A DNA stretch of 64,000 nucleotides from Capsicum annuum (Eukaryota; Streptophyta; Magnoliopsida; Solanales; Solanaceae): positions 75,794,031 to 75,858,030 of the forward strand of contig NC_061122.1 in the NCBI RefSeq assembly GCF_002878395.1, in the 5' to 3' direction. Numbering within the stretch: the first letter of the stretch is position 1; every line of letters begins with the position of its first letter. Positions 47,976 to 59,064 of the stretch are shown piece by piece. The position numbers were made by a program, and so were the translations under genes. Under the pieces are notes generated by a model, which did no database searches, was not told the origin of the DNA, and saw nothing but the letters and a program-made list of their open reading frames with translations.

Positions 47976-50452
47976 TGCCCCGAACTTCAGGCCATATCGT
48001 ATAGGCACCTCGAGCACACATGTACCAGAGGTTGCCCTGTAACCAACCTAAACACATCATCACATCATAGGATTCGAAGAAACTCCAATTCACAAGTTAA
48101 GATTGCAGAATAATATCACAAGTCAACATTAGATTCATAATAATAATAATAACTACTCATACCCAAGTTCACCATTGTTCACAATACCTCTATACAAAAC
48201 AAAAGTCAATTAATGTAAATGTCAGAATAAGCCCCCGATATAGCCAAACCAAGTGTTAAAGACACTAAGCGTAAATAAAAGGACTAAGAGATGAATGTCT
48301 TCCCAATGTAAGGAAGCTCACCCCTTCAAGTCAATGCACGAACCGCTTGATAGTGTAATTACTAGGCATGAAAAGGAAAAGATACTCCGGCTCCTACGTC
48401 GCATGGGGACATAGCGTCTGAAGATGGTTAGTTGTTGGATCGTTAACAAGTATTTCAAGTATAAGTGATAAGATAAAATTATCAATCAAAAACAAGTAAA
48501 TATATCACTTTTTATCACATTCATAAACTTATCCATACATATGCATATACCAAATACCAATCAAGATATCAAGGCTCATCAACATTCTCAAGCATTAATT
48601 CATTAGACATAAAGTCGAGAACTACCACCTACCATGCTAATAGATTCACCATGCTTAATACACAAAGGACTTTAGCAACACTCACATTATCATTAGACCA
48701 GGGACTTTACCAATGTACATACATTCATTATGCTAAGGGATTTAGCCACACACACCAGACACAAAACAAGGGACTTTAACCATACACATTCATCTAGGTG
48801 TAGGACTCCAACCTCATGACCATTTGTTAGAAATAGGACTCTAGCCATATTCCATATTTGGACTTTACCATAAGCATTTTCATAAGGCGAGGTACTTTGA
48901 CCTCAAGAGCTCTTGTTAAGCAATAGAGTTTACCTTGCACTCAAATTGGGCGAGGGAGTTTAAGCCATATCATGGCCCAAGGTACTTTGACCTCAAGCCA
49001 TCAAATAAGGCAAGGGACTTTGACCTCAAGCCATCAAAACTATCATTAGTTGACATTTGGTACTTTACCCTCTTGTCTATGAATAAATACACATTCAATA
49101 CAACATTTTGGGACTTTAACCATTTAGCCAATTCGACACTATACAAGCCCTCATGTTATTTATGGGAACCTTCATTGCTCAACCATATCAATAGGCCAAG
49201 GCCTTTATTAAATTCATCACACCATTATTTTTATGGTCCTCAAAACCCTCACAAGACATTCATATTTTAGTAGCATTCTCATAGCACACTTTAGTCCAAT
49301 ACATTATTCAAGTTCATCTTCATATTAAGGTATTTCAAATTCCTATTGGTCATTTAGAATAGCAAGGTTATCATCACACCTTACAATACTCACCGTGCTC
49401 TTATCATAACATTTATCATTCATTCATACTCATTGGGCCATTGCCCTAGTTCAATACATCATCAACAATGGACTAGACAATTCACTTATACATTTTCACA
49501 AACACCTTTTGTGCATACTTATAACAAGGTCTTTTTCATGGTAGATATCATCAAGACAAGGGTTAATCAAGACCCTCATGTTAAACAACATACAACAAGA
49601 ATCCACATATGCTATCTACCATCATTAACACGTATCAACACAAGTATAAACAAGAATCATCATTATTCACTATTAGATAGTAAAACCTTTTTCATTTGAT
49701 TTAAAACCAACATGTACACTTGCCAATTCAAGTGTTAAATAATGTGTTTAAAGTAATTTGAAGAGTGGAAGAGATACATGCCTTAAAAAACTTGAATCAC
49801 CAACAAACTTGACCTCTTCCTTGACACCAGATGAGCACCTTCAAACCCTAGCCTCAAATCTTTTTTCAAGAGCCTTTAGAGTGTTTAGGAGTGTTTAAGT
49901 CTTGTAAATAAAGACTTAGAATTCTATAATGCCTTGTATAGTGAGAGGATTTAGGGTTTTAGGCATGGTAAATGACCAAAAGGTCCATGGCTAAAAGCTG
50001 AAAAGCTCACCCGTGCAGGTGTACGACTCCCTTTATGGTTGCTTTATCAATCGTGACCTAGGGTACGAGTGGTACTCTAGCTCGTACCCTAGGCTTATCC
50101 TAGGTCAACCACACTATTGTGGGCATGAATGGGAACCCTTAAGTTATAACCAATGGAATGACTCAAGACCAAATGGTGAGCTCCACCCATAACCAAAATA
50201 GTCCATGCAGTTTGAGACTTTCACTCCATACGGTTGGGTAGCATACGACTCATTTGCATTGGTTAAGACCAAGGGATGGTCTTGTCGTATAGAAGGCAGT
50301 ATACCACCCTAAAATTCTATCTAGGTTGCAAAAGGGGAGGGGGAGAGGGCTATGATTCATTACATAGGGTATCACTCAATGCACCCAACCATACCTACTC
50401 TAGTGATATCAAAAGTTGTTGTTTTTCTATGGCTTAAATCCTAGGTGTTTCA
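47976..50452 (-). repeat. 3' LTR of chromovirus copy D
   Basis: The right end 'ctaggtgtttca' at 50452 is the reverse complement of TGAAACACC, a decayed TGTAACACC, and is flanked by a polypurine tract on the element's strand. The left end 'tgccccgaac' at 47976 follows Athila RNase H codons directly. Length is 2477 bp, related to 29319-31468. Inside is an irregular tandem repeat of about 32 bp (48667-49030). The open frames 48935-49270 and 49433-49699 are products of this repetitive LTR and are not genes. Confidence 0.75.
48667..49030. repeat. Irregular tandem repeat, about 12 units of roughly 32 bp
   Basis: The motif GGACTTTRRCC (with variants) recurs at about 48667, 48702, 48737, 48771, 48803, 48836, 48860, 48891, 48926, 48954, 48981 and 49015. 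The mean spacing is about 32 bp. Units are diverged but the spacing is steady. Related motifs appear again beyond the polypurine tract at about 50625-50930 ('gggacttcaacc'). Confidence 0.7.
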
Positions 50453-50454
50453 AT

Positions 50455-50466
50455 TCTCCCCCACTT
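50455..50466 (-). promoter_or_regulatory. Polypurine tract of chromovirus copy D
   Basis: The minus strand reads AAGTGGGGGAGA, two bases before the LTR start. This matches the expected position for plus-strand priming and confirms the minus orientation of copy D. Confidence 0.75.
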
Positions 50467-50990
50467 GGTATCATTCATCAACGAATGAGGGCTATGAGAA
50501 AAATAACACAAGTTAACACATCAACATCAACCCAACCTTTACCAAAGTTAGAAACAAGCACACAAAAAGAATGTAATACAACGCATATCATGATCATAAT
50601 CAATTAGCCACTTCGTTTCATTGGCCTTGGGACTCCGACCATTACTTATCCAACACATGTTTATTTCAGAACTTAGGGACTTCAACCCATCAAAGACATA
50701 GAGAAACTTCAAGCATTGGAATTTACCCCTTAATATTTCAAGAATATTAATCTACTCAAGGTATCAGATACTTAAATCATCACAACAAGAAACACATAAT
50801 TTCAAGGCATTAGGGTCCTTAACTCATGCCCCAAAAAGGCACAAATCAATTTACACATTGGGAACTTTAATCTATTTCCTAACAAGGCCAAAAGTCAATT
50901 CAAAACTTGGGGACTTCAACCTATCGTCTATCAAGATATATATCAAGGTAAGGATATTAACACATACCTCTATCACAAGCTTTTGGAATG
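50467..50990 (-). other. 3' UTR of chromovirus copy D
   Basis: Non-coding spacer between the chromodomain and the polypurine tract. It carries several 'ggacttcaacc'-like motifs shared with the adjacent LTR repeat. The frames 50416-50607 and 50858-51040 are not supported as genes. Confidence 0.5.
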
Positions 50991-50999
50991 GGAAAAATG

Positions 51000-53900
51000 T
51001 AGGTACTTGTACTTTATGTCCTCTTTCGCATCCTAAGTAGCTTTCTCAGACTTTTAGTTACTCCATAGACCCTTCAACAAACCCACTACTTTTGTTCGCA
51101 ATCAGCAAACTTGCTAATCCAAGATCCTACTTGGGACCTCCTCATAGGATAAAGAGTCTGAGATACCAACATCTTTTGAGGGAACAACTAATGAAGGATC
51201 ACTCACACACTTCTGCAACATAGACACACAGAAAACTGGACAAATGGAGTCCATACTAGAAAGAAAGTCCAAGTCATAGGAAATATTGCCAACCCACTTC
51301 ATAATCAAGTGTGGACCAACATACCGGGGACTAAGCTTCCCTTTTTTGCCGAATCGCATCCCTCCCTTCTTGGGAGACACTTTCAAGATTACCCAATCTC
51401 CCACACTAAACTCTAAGTCCTTATGTCTCATATCCTCATAGTACTTTTGGCAAATTTTAGTTGTTTTCATCCATTAAAGAATTACCTTCACATTCTATAT
51501 GTCTTAGTGAACTAAATTAGGCCCAATCAACTTACCCTCACCAACTTCGTACCACCCAATAGGAGAGGGACATCTCCTACCATACAGTTCCTCAAAAGGC
51601 GCCATGCAAATACTAGAGTGGTAACTATTATTATAGCCAAATAGAATCAAAGGTAAGTGGTCATACCAACTGCCACCATAATCTATTACACAAGCCCATA
51701 AAGTATCCTCCAAAGTTTTGATTGTTCGCTCTGCTTGACCATCTATTTTCTAGTGGAAAGTAGTATTAAGGCACACTCTAGTACCCAGACCCTTTTCGAA
51801 CAACTTCTAAAAGTTTGATGAAAATAGAGGACCATGATCCGAGATAATAGACACCGAAGCACCGTGAAACATGATGATCTCTGTAAAAATAAACATAGCA
51901 TAGTCTTCCACCGAGAAATTAGTTCTCACGGGCAAGAAATGGGCGACTTGGTCATTCTATCAATAATTAAAAAAATAGAATCACATTAGTTGGGGGATCT
52001 AGGAAGGCCGGTAACAAAATCCATATTAATCGACTCCCACTTCCACTCAAGAAACACAATCTCTTCATATAGGCCATCGGGCCTTAAGTGCTCAACCTTT
52101 ACTTGTTGGCTCACCATACACTTAGCCACATGGCTAGCAACATCATGCTTCATAGTATTCTACCAAGTAGACTCACTAAGTTTATGGTACATCCTTGTGG
52201 AACTGGGATGAACAGCATAACGGGCTCCATGAGCCTCAGCCATGACCCTTTCCCTCAATCCATTGATGTCGAGAATACATAGCCTACCTTGGTACCTAAA
52301 GATCCCATCACCACCTATCACAAAGTCTGCAACCATGTGTCAACCCATAATACTCTTGATCTTCATCAATTCGGGGTCCAAAACTTTTCCTTTATCTCAA
52401 CAACAAGAGATGATTGAGATACCAGACATACAAACACTCCACCATCCTCAAAGTCTGCAAGTCAAACTCCAAGATTCACTAATCGGTGAATATCCCTCAC
52501 TAACTCCCATTTTTCCTCATCAACATAGGCCAAACTCCCTATGGACAATCTACTAAGAGCGTCGGCGACTACATTCGCCTTCTGAGATGGTGATGAAGAC
52601 TCATATCATAGTATTTAAATATCTGAAGCCACATTCTATGCCGAAGATTCAACTCCTTTTGGGTAAACACATATTGAAGGCTCTTATGATCAGAAAATAT
52701 ATAAACATAAACAACATAGAGGTAATACGACCAAATTTTCAAAGAAAAGACTATGATAAATAATTTTAAGTCATGAGTAGGGTAGTTCTTCTTATGAACT
52801 TTTAATTGCCAAGAAGCGCAGGTCACCACCCTACCATGTTGCATCAACATGCAAGCAAGACCAACACAAGACATATCATAATAAATAACAAAACCATCAC
52901 TACCTTTGGGCAAGGTCAAAATCAGGGTCGAAGCTAATTTATCTTTCTACTTCTCAAAACTACCCACACACATATTGGACTATAAGAACTTGAGCTTTTT
53001 TTGGGCCAACTTTGACAAAAAGGTAGCTATAGTGGAGAAACTCTCCACAAACCATCTATAATTACTGGCTATACCCAAAAAGCTTCGAATATTGGTCAGA
53101 GTCATAGGTCTAGGCCTCTTCATAACCGCCACAATCTCTTAGGGATCCACCATGATCCCATTACTAGGGATGACATGACAAAGAAAAGCTACGGCTTTAA
53201 ATCAAAATTCACACTTGGAGAACTTAACATACAAACAATTATCCTTAAAGATTCGTAATACGGCACGGAGGTGATCTATGTGATCCACCATATTCTTAGA
53301 GTACACTAAGATATTATCAATGAATACAATGAAAAACATGTCCAAGAACGGATGAAAGACTCTATTCATCAAATCCATGAATGTCGCCGACGCATTTGTC
53401 AACCCAAATGACATGACAAGAAACTCATAGTGACCATATTTGGTTATAAAGGCAGTCTTAGGGATATCTACATCCTTAATTATAAGTTGATGATAAGCCG
53501 ATCTATAATCAATCGTAGAGAAACACCTTCTATCCTGAAGTTGATCAAATAAATCATCAATTCTATGGGAGAGGATATTTGTTCTTTACAATCACTTTGT
53601 TCAACTGACGATAATCAATGCACATATGAAGGGAACCATCCTTCTTGCACACAAATAACACGGGAGCAACCCAAGGAAACACACTAGGATGAATAAAAGC
53701 ATTAGCTAAGAGTTTTTTCAATTGTTGCTTATGTTTCTTCTACTTTGCCAAAGCCATTCTATCAGGAGGGATAAAGACTGGAAGAGTGTCTAGGACAAGA
53801 TCAATCCCAAAATTAATTTCCCTATCAGGAGAAACATCAGGAAGATTATCAGGAAATACTTTGAAAAACTCATTTACTATGGGAACAAATTCTAGAGAAG

Positions 53901-54474
53901 GATCTTTCAAGTTAGAATCTTTAACTCAGACCAAATTACACAAAAAGTCCTTTGAAATCAACTTCCAAGCTTTGAGATAAGAAATAAACCTTTCCTTAGG
54001 AATGAAGGAACCACCTTCCTGTACAATAACTGGCTCATAAGGTAATTTGAATATGACTGTATGGGTCCGACAATATAAGGAAGCATAGCAAGAGTGCAAC
54101 CAATCCATCCCAGAATAACATTAAAATTAACCATGTCTAACACTATCAGCTCAACAAGAGTTTCTCTATCACCAATAGATATCACATACCCCTATAGATC
54201 CTTCTAACAATAATAGGGTTTCCAACTAGAGTAGAAATAGAAAAAAGAACCAATAGACTTTTAGGACAACAATCAAAGTGCACAGCCATTTACATGGTTA
54301 TATAAGAAAGTGCAGATCCTAGGTCAAGAAAATAATACACATCATAGGAGAAAATTCTAAACATACCCATTACAACATCAGGAGATATATGTGAATCATG
54401 GCGATTAGCAAGTGCATATAAATGGTTTTGGCTAGTGTCGGTACCAAAAATAGAAGTAGCAGCAGGCATAGTAC
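51000..54474 (-). pseudogene. Degenerate Tekay-type chromovirus pol (copy D)
   Basis: On the minus strand from the right: protease LDLGSALSY (about 54340-54310), then the RT lead (54108-53900). The RT palm at 53414-53202 contains [11 protein letters not shown], where the second catalytic Asp is Asn (codon 53313-53315). RNase H at 52919-52569 begins FVIYYDMS and keeps SDHKSLQYVFTQKELNLRHR, but its catalytic Glu is Lys in THDLKL (codon 52764-52766). The integrase core has a DSIF lead near 51990 and YNNSYHSSICMAPFEELYGR at about 51640-51585. The integrase C-terminus is at 51470-51114 (FSVGDWVILKVSPKKGGMRF and then LSPRYVGP), and the chromodomain ends near 51000. It is the best preserved pol in the window but still has numerous stops. 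Confidence 0.88.
54470..54474. repeat. Left target-site duplication AGTAC of the solo LTR
   Basis: AGTAC is matched by AGTAC at 55965-55969. The perfect 5-bp direct repeat flanks the TG...CA-bounded LTR. Confidence 0.8.
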
Positions 54475-55964
54475 TGATAACGCTAAAACTACACCTCTCT
54501 TATCAGAATGTAAGCAATCATTGTTAATAAATAACCCAACTAGGTTGGGGTCGAATCCCATAGAGAATATGGTGTGAATTTGAGTTATCTACGGGTTAAT
54601 CAACTAATAGTTATCATTTTTTTATGAATGGGGGTTTTAGGAAAGGTAATGAAGAATTATTTCTTAATTCATTTTTTGAAATGAATATGATAAGGAAAAC
54701 CAGAGTTATGTTCACTATGGGTACTGGGATTTAACAGATGCTAGTAACGATTTAAGTTTCTTGTGGTAGGTAGGAATAACAAACTGTCCTTATCAAAGTT
54801 ATGTCTAAATGTTTCTCAACCTATTTAGACATTTAACCAACAAATTATCTCAAATTTAGGGAATTTATATTTCATAATAGGATGTTATCTCAAGTTAATT
54901 AATCTTGTTACAGCATTAATTATTAAATGTATGTTTGATGCTTCCAAGTCCCTATTGATAATTCACTTCTTACTAGAGTTGATTTCTTATCTCAAGCAAA
55001 TCACCAGTAAACAAGGTCGATTGTTTGCAACCAATAGTCAGAGTATAAAATAATGGAATTACCAAGAAGTTTCTACCACTGTTAGAATCTTAAACACTTA
55101 GTTACATTACAAACCCAAACGCATAGATCCCACAACTCAGGTTAAGGGAATTTAGCTACTCATAAAAAAATAATCAAGACAATAAGTTAAATTCATAGTT
55201 TTATATATGAATTTACAACAAGATGGATAGAAACCAATGTCTCTAAGATTTGATTCACAGTAGAAAATCCCAAAACAATTGTAATAATCTCTTCAAAAAT
55301 AAATGTAAAGTTAAAGTCAGAAAACTAGAGATAACAGATGCTCAAAATGTCAGTTCCCCTATTTTATTAGAAAACCCTAACATATGCTTTAAATACTTTA
55401 GCCTAATTATAGAAACAAAATCATAGATCACAGTATTTTCTCAGATAGGCGACCATGTATGTGACGCTTGTCAAGTGTCTGACGAATTATTAAGAATGTC
55501 GTCAGCTCCTCTTCAGTTTTGACAATATCTTCCTTAGATTGACAATGAGACATGACGTCTTATCAGACATGTGATGACTTATTAGAATTGTCATCGCTTC
55601 TTCAATTTAAATCCTATTCCCTGCCTAAGCCTAACGACGAGCCTGATGGGTTATCACATTTCCGACAGCCTATCACAGATGTCATCACGATTTTTAGTTG
55701 AAGCTCATTCTCTGTCTAAGGCTGATGGCAACTCTGATAGCTTATTACATGGCTGAGAACTTATCTGACAGGTTGTCAGCTATACTTCCCTCTATACTTG
55801 CTCAAAAATCAACTTTTTTACTTCTATTATTGCTGGTTCTCTTATATCTTAACTTTTACTGCAATATCAAACAGAAAAAAATCAAAAATGACAAAATTTT
55901 CATAATACTTTGCAATTATTCTTAATTAAAAACCTCAAATGTGTTAGCATCCCCTCACACATCA
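54475..55964 (-). mobile_element. Athila-type solo LTR, minus orientation, inside chromovirus copy D
   Basis: The LTR is 1490 bp. Read on the minus strand it starts TGATG and ends TTATCA, so the ends form the inverted repeat TGAT...ATCA. It is flanked by perfect AGTAC duplications and interrupts the gag/protease junction of copy D, which resumes at 55965. It aligns in reverse complement with 60935-62453. Shared blocks include 'ctattagttgatta', 'ttcacaccatattc' plus 'tgggatt', 'gcttacattct' and the tandem 'gtcatcag'-like motifs at 55440-55790. No internal sequence is left, as expected after LTR-LTR recombination. The frame 55698-55925 is non-coding. Confidence 0.88.
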
Positions 55965-56785
55965 AGTACCCTTTGGCGTGAGAGTAGATGGAGTAGCAAC
56001 AGAGGCCCGATTAGCCCAATAAGAAGCTAGAATTGGGCACTTATACTGTATGTGACCAAGATAACCATAATGAATGCATCTTCCTCTCTTTTTCTCACAC
56101 TCTGCATGATGACTCTAAAAATAGAATCTGCAAAGAGGGCAGGATGGGGCTGAATGGGCACTACTAGTTTGAAATTGGGCACCTTGTTCCCAAGACCTGC
56201 CACAGAACTGAGATCCATAACCCCCCAAAAACATTGGGTAAGAGGAGTGAACACTAGTCTTGGAGAACAAACTACACTCCCCTACTTATTTCTTGGCCAC
56301 TTGCCACCATCCCTACCACTACACTCGAAAGGCCTAAACTTCATTCCTTGCTTCTTACTAAGCACACCTTTCTTTTACTTCTCATCTTCTACTTGTTGCA
56401 TATGCCCAAAAATCTATGGATATCGATTTTCTCAATCAACAAAGTTTCCTTGCTTTTGAGATCTAACTCATGGGACAATCTTGAGACAAACTTACGCATC
56501 CTAGCCCTCATGCTAGAGACCATCTCAGGAGCATACCTTGGATATTTAGGGAATTTTAAGACATACTGTAGAACAAACATCCTTTCTTGATTTTTCACAA
56601 ACTCTTCTACCTTTGCCTTCATTAACTCTTAAGGAAAGAAATGGTTAAGGAAAGCCTTGGATAAATCTACCCAAGAAGCTGGACTAGCATCAATACACCT
56701 AAAAAACTCCCACCTTTCGTACCATTGTAATTCTACATCTTCCAATTTGCAGGAATAAAGATCAACACCCTTAAATTCTAAAGTA
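55965..56785 (-). pseudogene. Gag part of chromovirus copy D, N-terminus missing
   Basis: This continues the copy D reading direction beyond the solo LTR. On the minus strand the central gag segments are WYERWEFFRCIDASPASWVD (56931-56629 frame) and then a segment with KFPKYPRYAPEMVSSMRAR (56622-56389). The zinc knuckle lies at about 56085-56040 and reads CIHYGYLGHIQYKC, in which the second Cys is Tyr (C-x2-Y-x4-H-x4-C). The gag is cut at about 56785, where Athila integrase sequence begins. The gag N-terminus, primer site and 5' LTR of copy D are absent. Confidence 0.78.
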
Positions 56786-57763
56786 TGCATGATTGGGAAG
56801 ATTATGCCTACGATTGGCCAACCATATACAAAGATGCTCACGATTATGCTTCTATATGCGACCAATGTCAACGATAAGGTAAAATTTCTTGAAGATATAA
56901 ACTTTCTATGATTCCTATTTTCCAAGTTCAAATATTTGATATTTGGGGCATCACTTCATAGGACCATTTATAAGTTCATGTGGCTTAAAGTATATACCTA
57001 TAGCAGTTGATTATGTTTTGAAGTGGGTGGAAGACATTGCACTTCCTAACACTGAAGCAAATAGTGTCACTGCATTATTAAAAAGGAATACTTTCTCTCA
57101 ATTTGGCATGCCGCGAGCTATAATTAGTGATGAAAGGTCATATTTATGCAATTATATTTTCAAGAGTCTTCTTGAAAAATATGGATTTAAACACAGGGTG
57201 GAAACACCCTATCACCCGCAGACTATAGATAAGTTAAAGTATCTAATAGAGAAATCAAGTTCATATTGCTAAAGACTGTGAATGCCAATAGGACTGATTA
57301 GGCCAGAAAGTTAGATGATTTAATGTGGGCTTACAACATTGCTTATAAAACCCCCATAGGTTCCTCATCTTATCATTTGGTGTATGGAAACACTTGCCAC
57401 TTACCAATCGAGCTTGAGCATAATGTGCTATGGGCATTAAAAAAGTTGAATCTATTGTGGAAGGATACAACCAAATCAAGATTAAATAATATCAATGAGT
57501 TAGATGAATTTTGACTCAATGCATATGAATGTTCAGCACTTGTAAAGGAAAAGATGAAGTTTTATCACGATCTAAAAATTGAGAAGGGAGTATACAAAAA
57601 GGGTGATCAAGTACTGCTTTATAATTCCAAGCTTTATTTGTTTACAGGTAAGCTAAGATCAAGGTGGTATGGTCCATTCATGGTGATAAGAGTCTATCCC
57701 TATTATGCTCTAGAATTGAAGAGAGATGGTGAGCCCTCATTCAAGTTAAATGGCAAAGCGTGA
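56786..57763 (+). pseudogene. Degenerate Athila-type integrase
   Basis: The first codons DWPTIYKDAHDYASICDQCQ (about 56810-56870) are the second half of the HHCC zinc domain. The His pair is missing at the junction with copy D. The core in 56943-57272 has Asp in AIAVDYV-like context (PIAVDYVLKW) and Asp in IISDERSY. Exactly 36 residues after the second Asp, where the catalytic Glu belongs, the codon is AAG (Lys, 57237-57239). Next come DLMWAYNIAYKTPIG and SSYHLVYGNTCHLPIELEH (57310-57425). The C-terminal domain is at 57554-57763 (KKGDQVLLYNSKLYLFTGKL, then SRWYGPFMVIRVYP). There is a frameshift near 57275 and a stop near 57512. Confidence 0.85.
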
Positions 57764-59060
57764 AGCACTACTTAGGAAATATAAAAGACAAGTTTAAAGT
57801 AGATGATATTGAGCTTGACGAAGATTGAGTAGTCAAAGCAACCGCATCGTGATGAGACATTAAGTCAAGAGCTTCTTGGGAGGAAACCCATGGGATAAGT
57901 GGTGAAATTTGAGTATCCAACTTAGTCACATCATGCTGCAATGTTAAATCAAGCATTGGGTGGGAGGCAACCCATGTTTTTGTCCTTATTCATTCATAGG
58001 TTAATATGTTTGTTTAGTGTGTAGGGCTATGGAATCTAGAAAATATTCAGAGAAGCTGAAGATATTTGATCATATGGACTCTTTACGAGTCGTATCTAGA
58101 TGGTACGACTCATAAGTAGGAGTCATATTGACTTGGGACCAAAATCAAAATCAGTTGAAAGTTTCTGGAATGGATACAATTCTCAGAACGAGTTGTACCC
58201 ACCTTGAGTCGTACTCAATCGATGATACAGGTATGTTCCAGGTCTATATAAGTCAAAGAAATGACTCATAAGCCAGGGTATGAGTAATATACACAAATCT
58301 ACCTATGCTTACTAGTTTAGATCAGGGGTTGACCCGGCCTAACTCTTTAAGTAAAAAGAAAAAAGAATACCCGATCAGCCACCCGATTAACCAAACTCGT
58401 ACCCACATCTTTTTTACCCTAATTTCAAGCATCAATCCACCAAATGAACACATATTAAACTTGATTTAGCTACCAAAAACTTCAAATCTTTTAATTGTTG
58501 TGGTTTAAAAACGACCTTAGGAAGCAATTGGATTCAAAAATGAGTATTGATATTCTTCAAGCATCAAGTATGTTCCTAAACTCCTTTTCCCTACTTTATA
58601 AGTCAAAATAAAGTAGTAGTCGATATTATGATGTTGGCTTGGGTAGGATTTATACAATTATTGAATTGTTGGTATACTAGCTCAAGTATTCTTGTTAAAA
58701 ATGGAAAATTGGGGAAGAATTAGCGTTTGGGATATGAATTTGATATGCTTGTATGGACTAAGATGACGGATATAGCTTAGATTTGTAATGGGTATTTTAG
58801 TAAATTTCTATGGGGTCAAACTTTAAAGTTGGACTTCTATGTTACAGTGGATATGATACCTCTTACAACTTATGCCCACCGGCACGGGAGTTGTAATGGT
58901 ACTCGTGCCTAATGACAACATAGAAGTTCAAATAATTTAAGGTTCTATATTGGATACAACTAAACCTTATGAGGTATAACTAGACCATTCGACTCATACA
59001 CACTTAGTCATACCAACCTAAGATGATTTAGGTTAGAATAAATGTTTTTGATCAACTTAT
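57764..59060 (+). other. Athila spacer between integrase and the second ORF, with GAGTCGTA motifs
   Basis: No gene is seen. The first 200 bp carry remnants of the 'gggaggcaacccatg' block that follows integrase in Athila elements. From 58087 there is a cluster of GAGTCGTA/TACGACTC motifs (58087-58094, 58104-58111 and 58206-58213) like those in the Athila LTR at 42480-42910. These are followed by a 'tctatataagtc' core-promoter-like site near 58240. This could be an internal promoter or leader for the second ORF, which is inference. Confidence 0.5.
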
Positions 59061-59064
59061 GATT

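Noticed and set aside
48935..49699. Open frames of 111 and 88 codons
   Set aside because: They sit in a chromovirus LTR, and the first is produced by the ~32-bp repeat.
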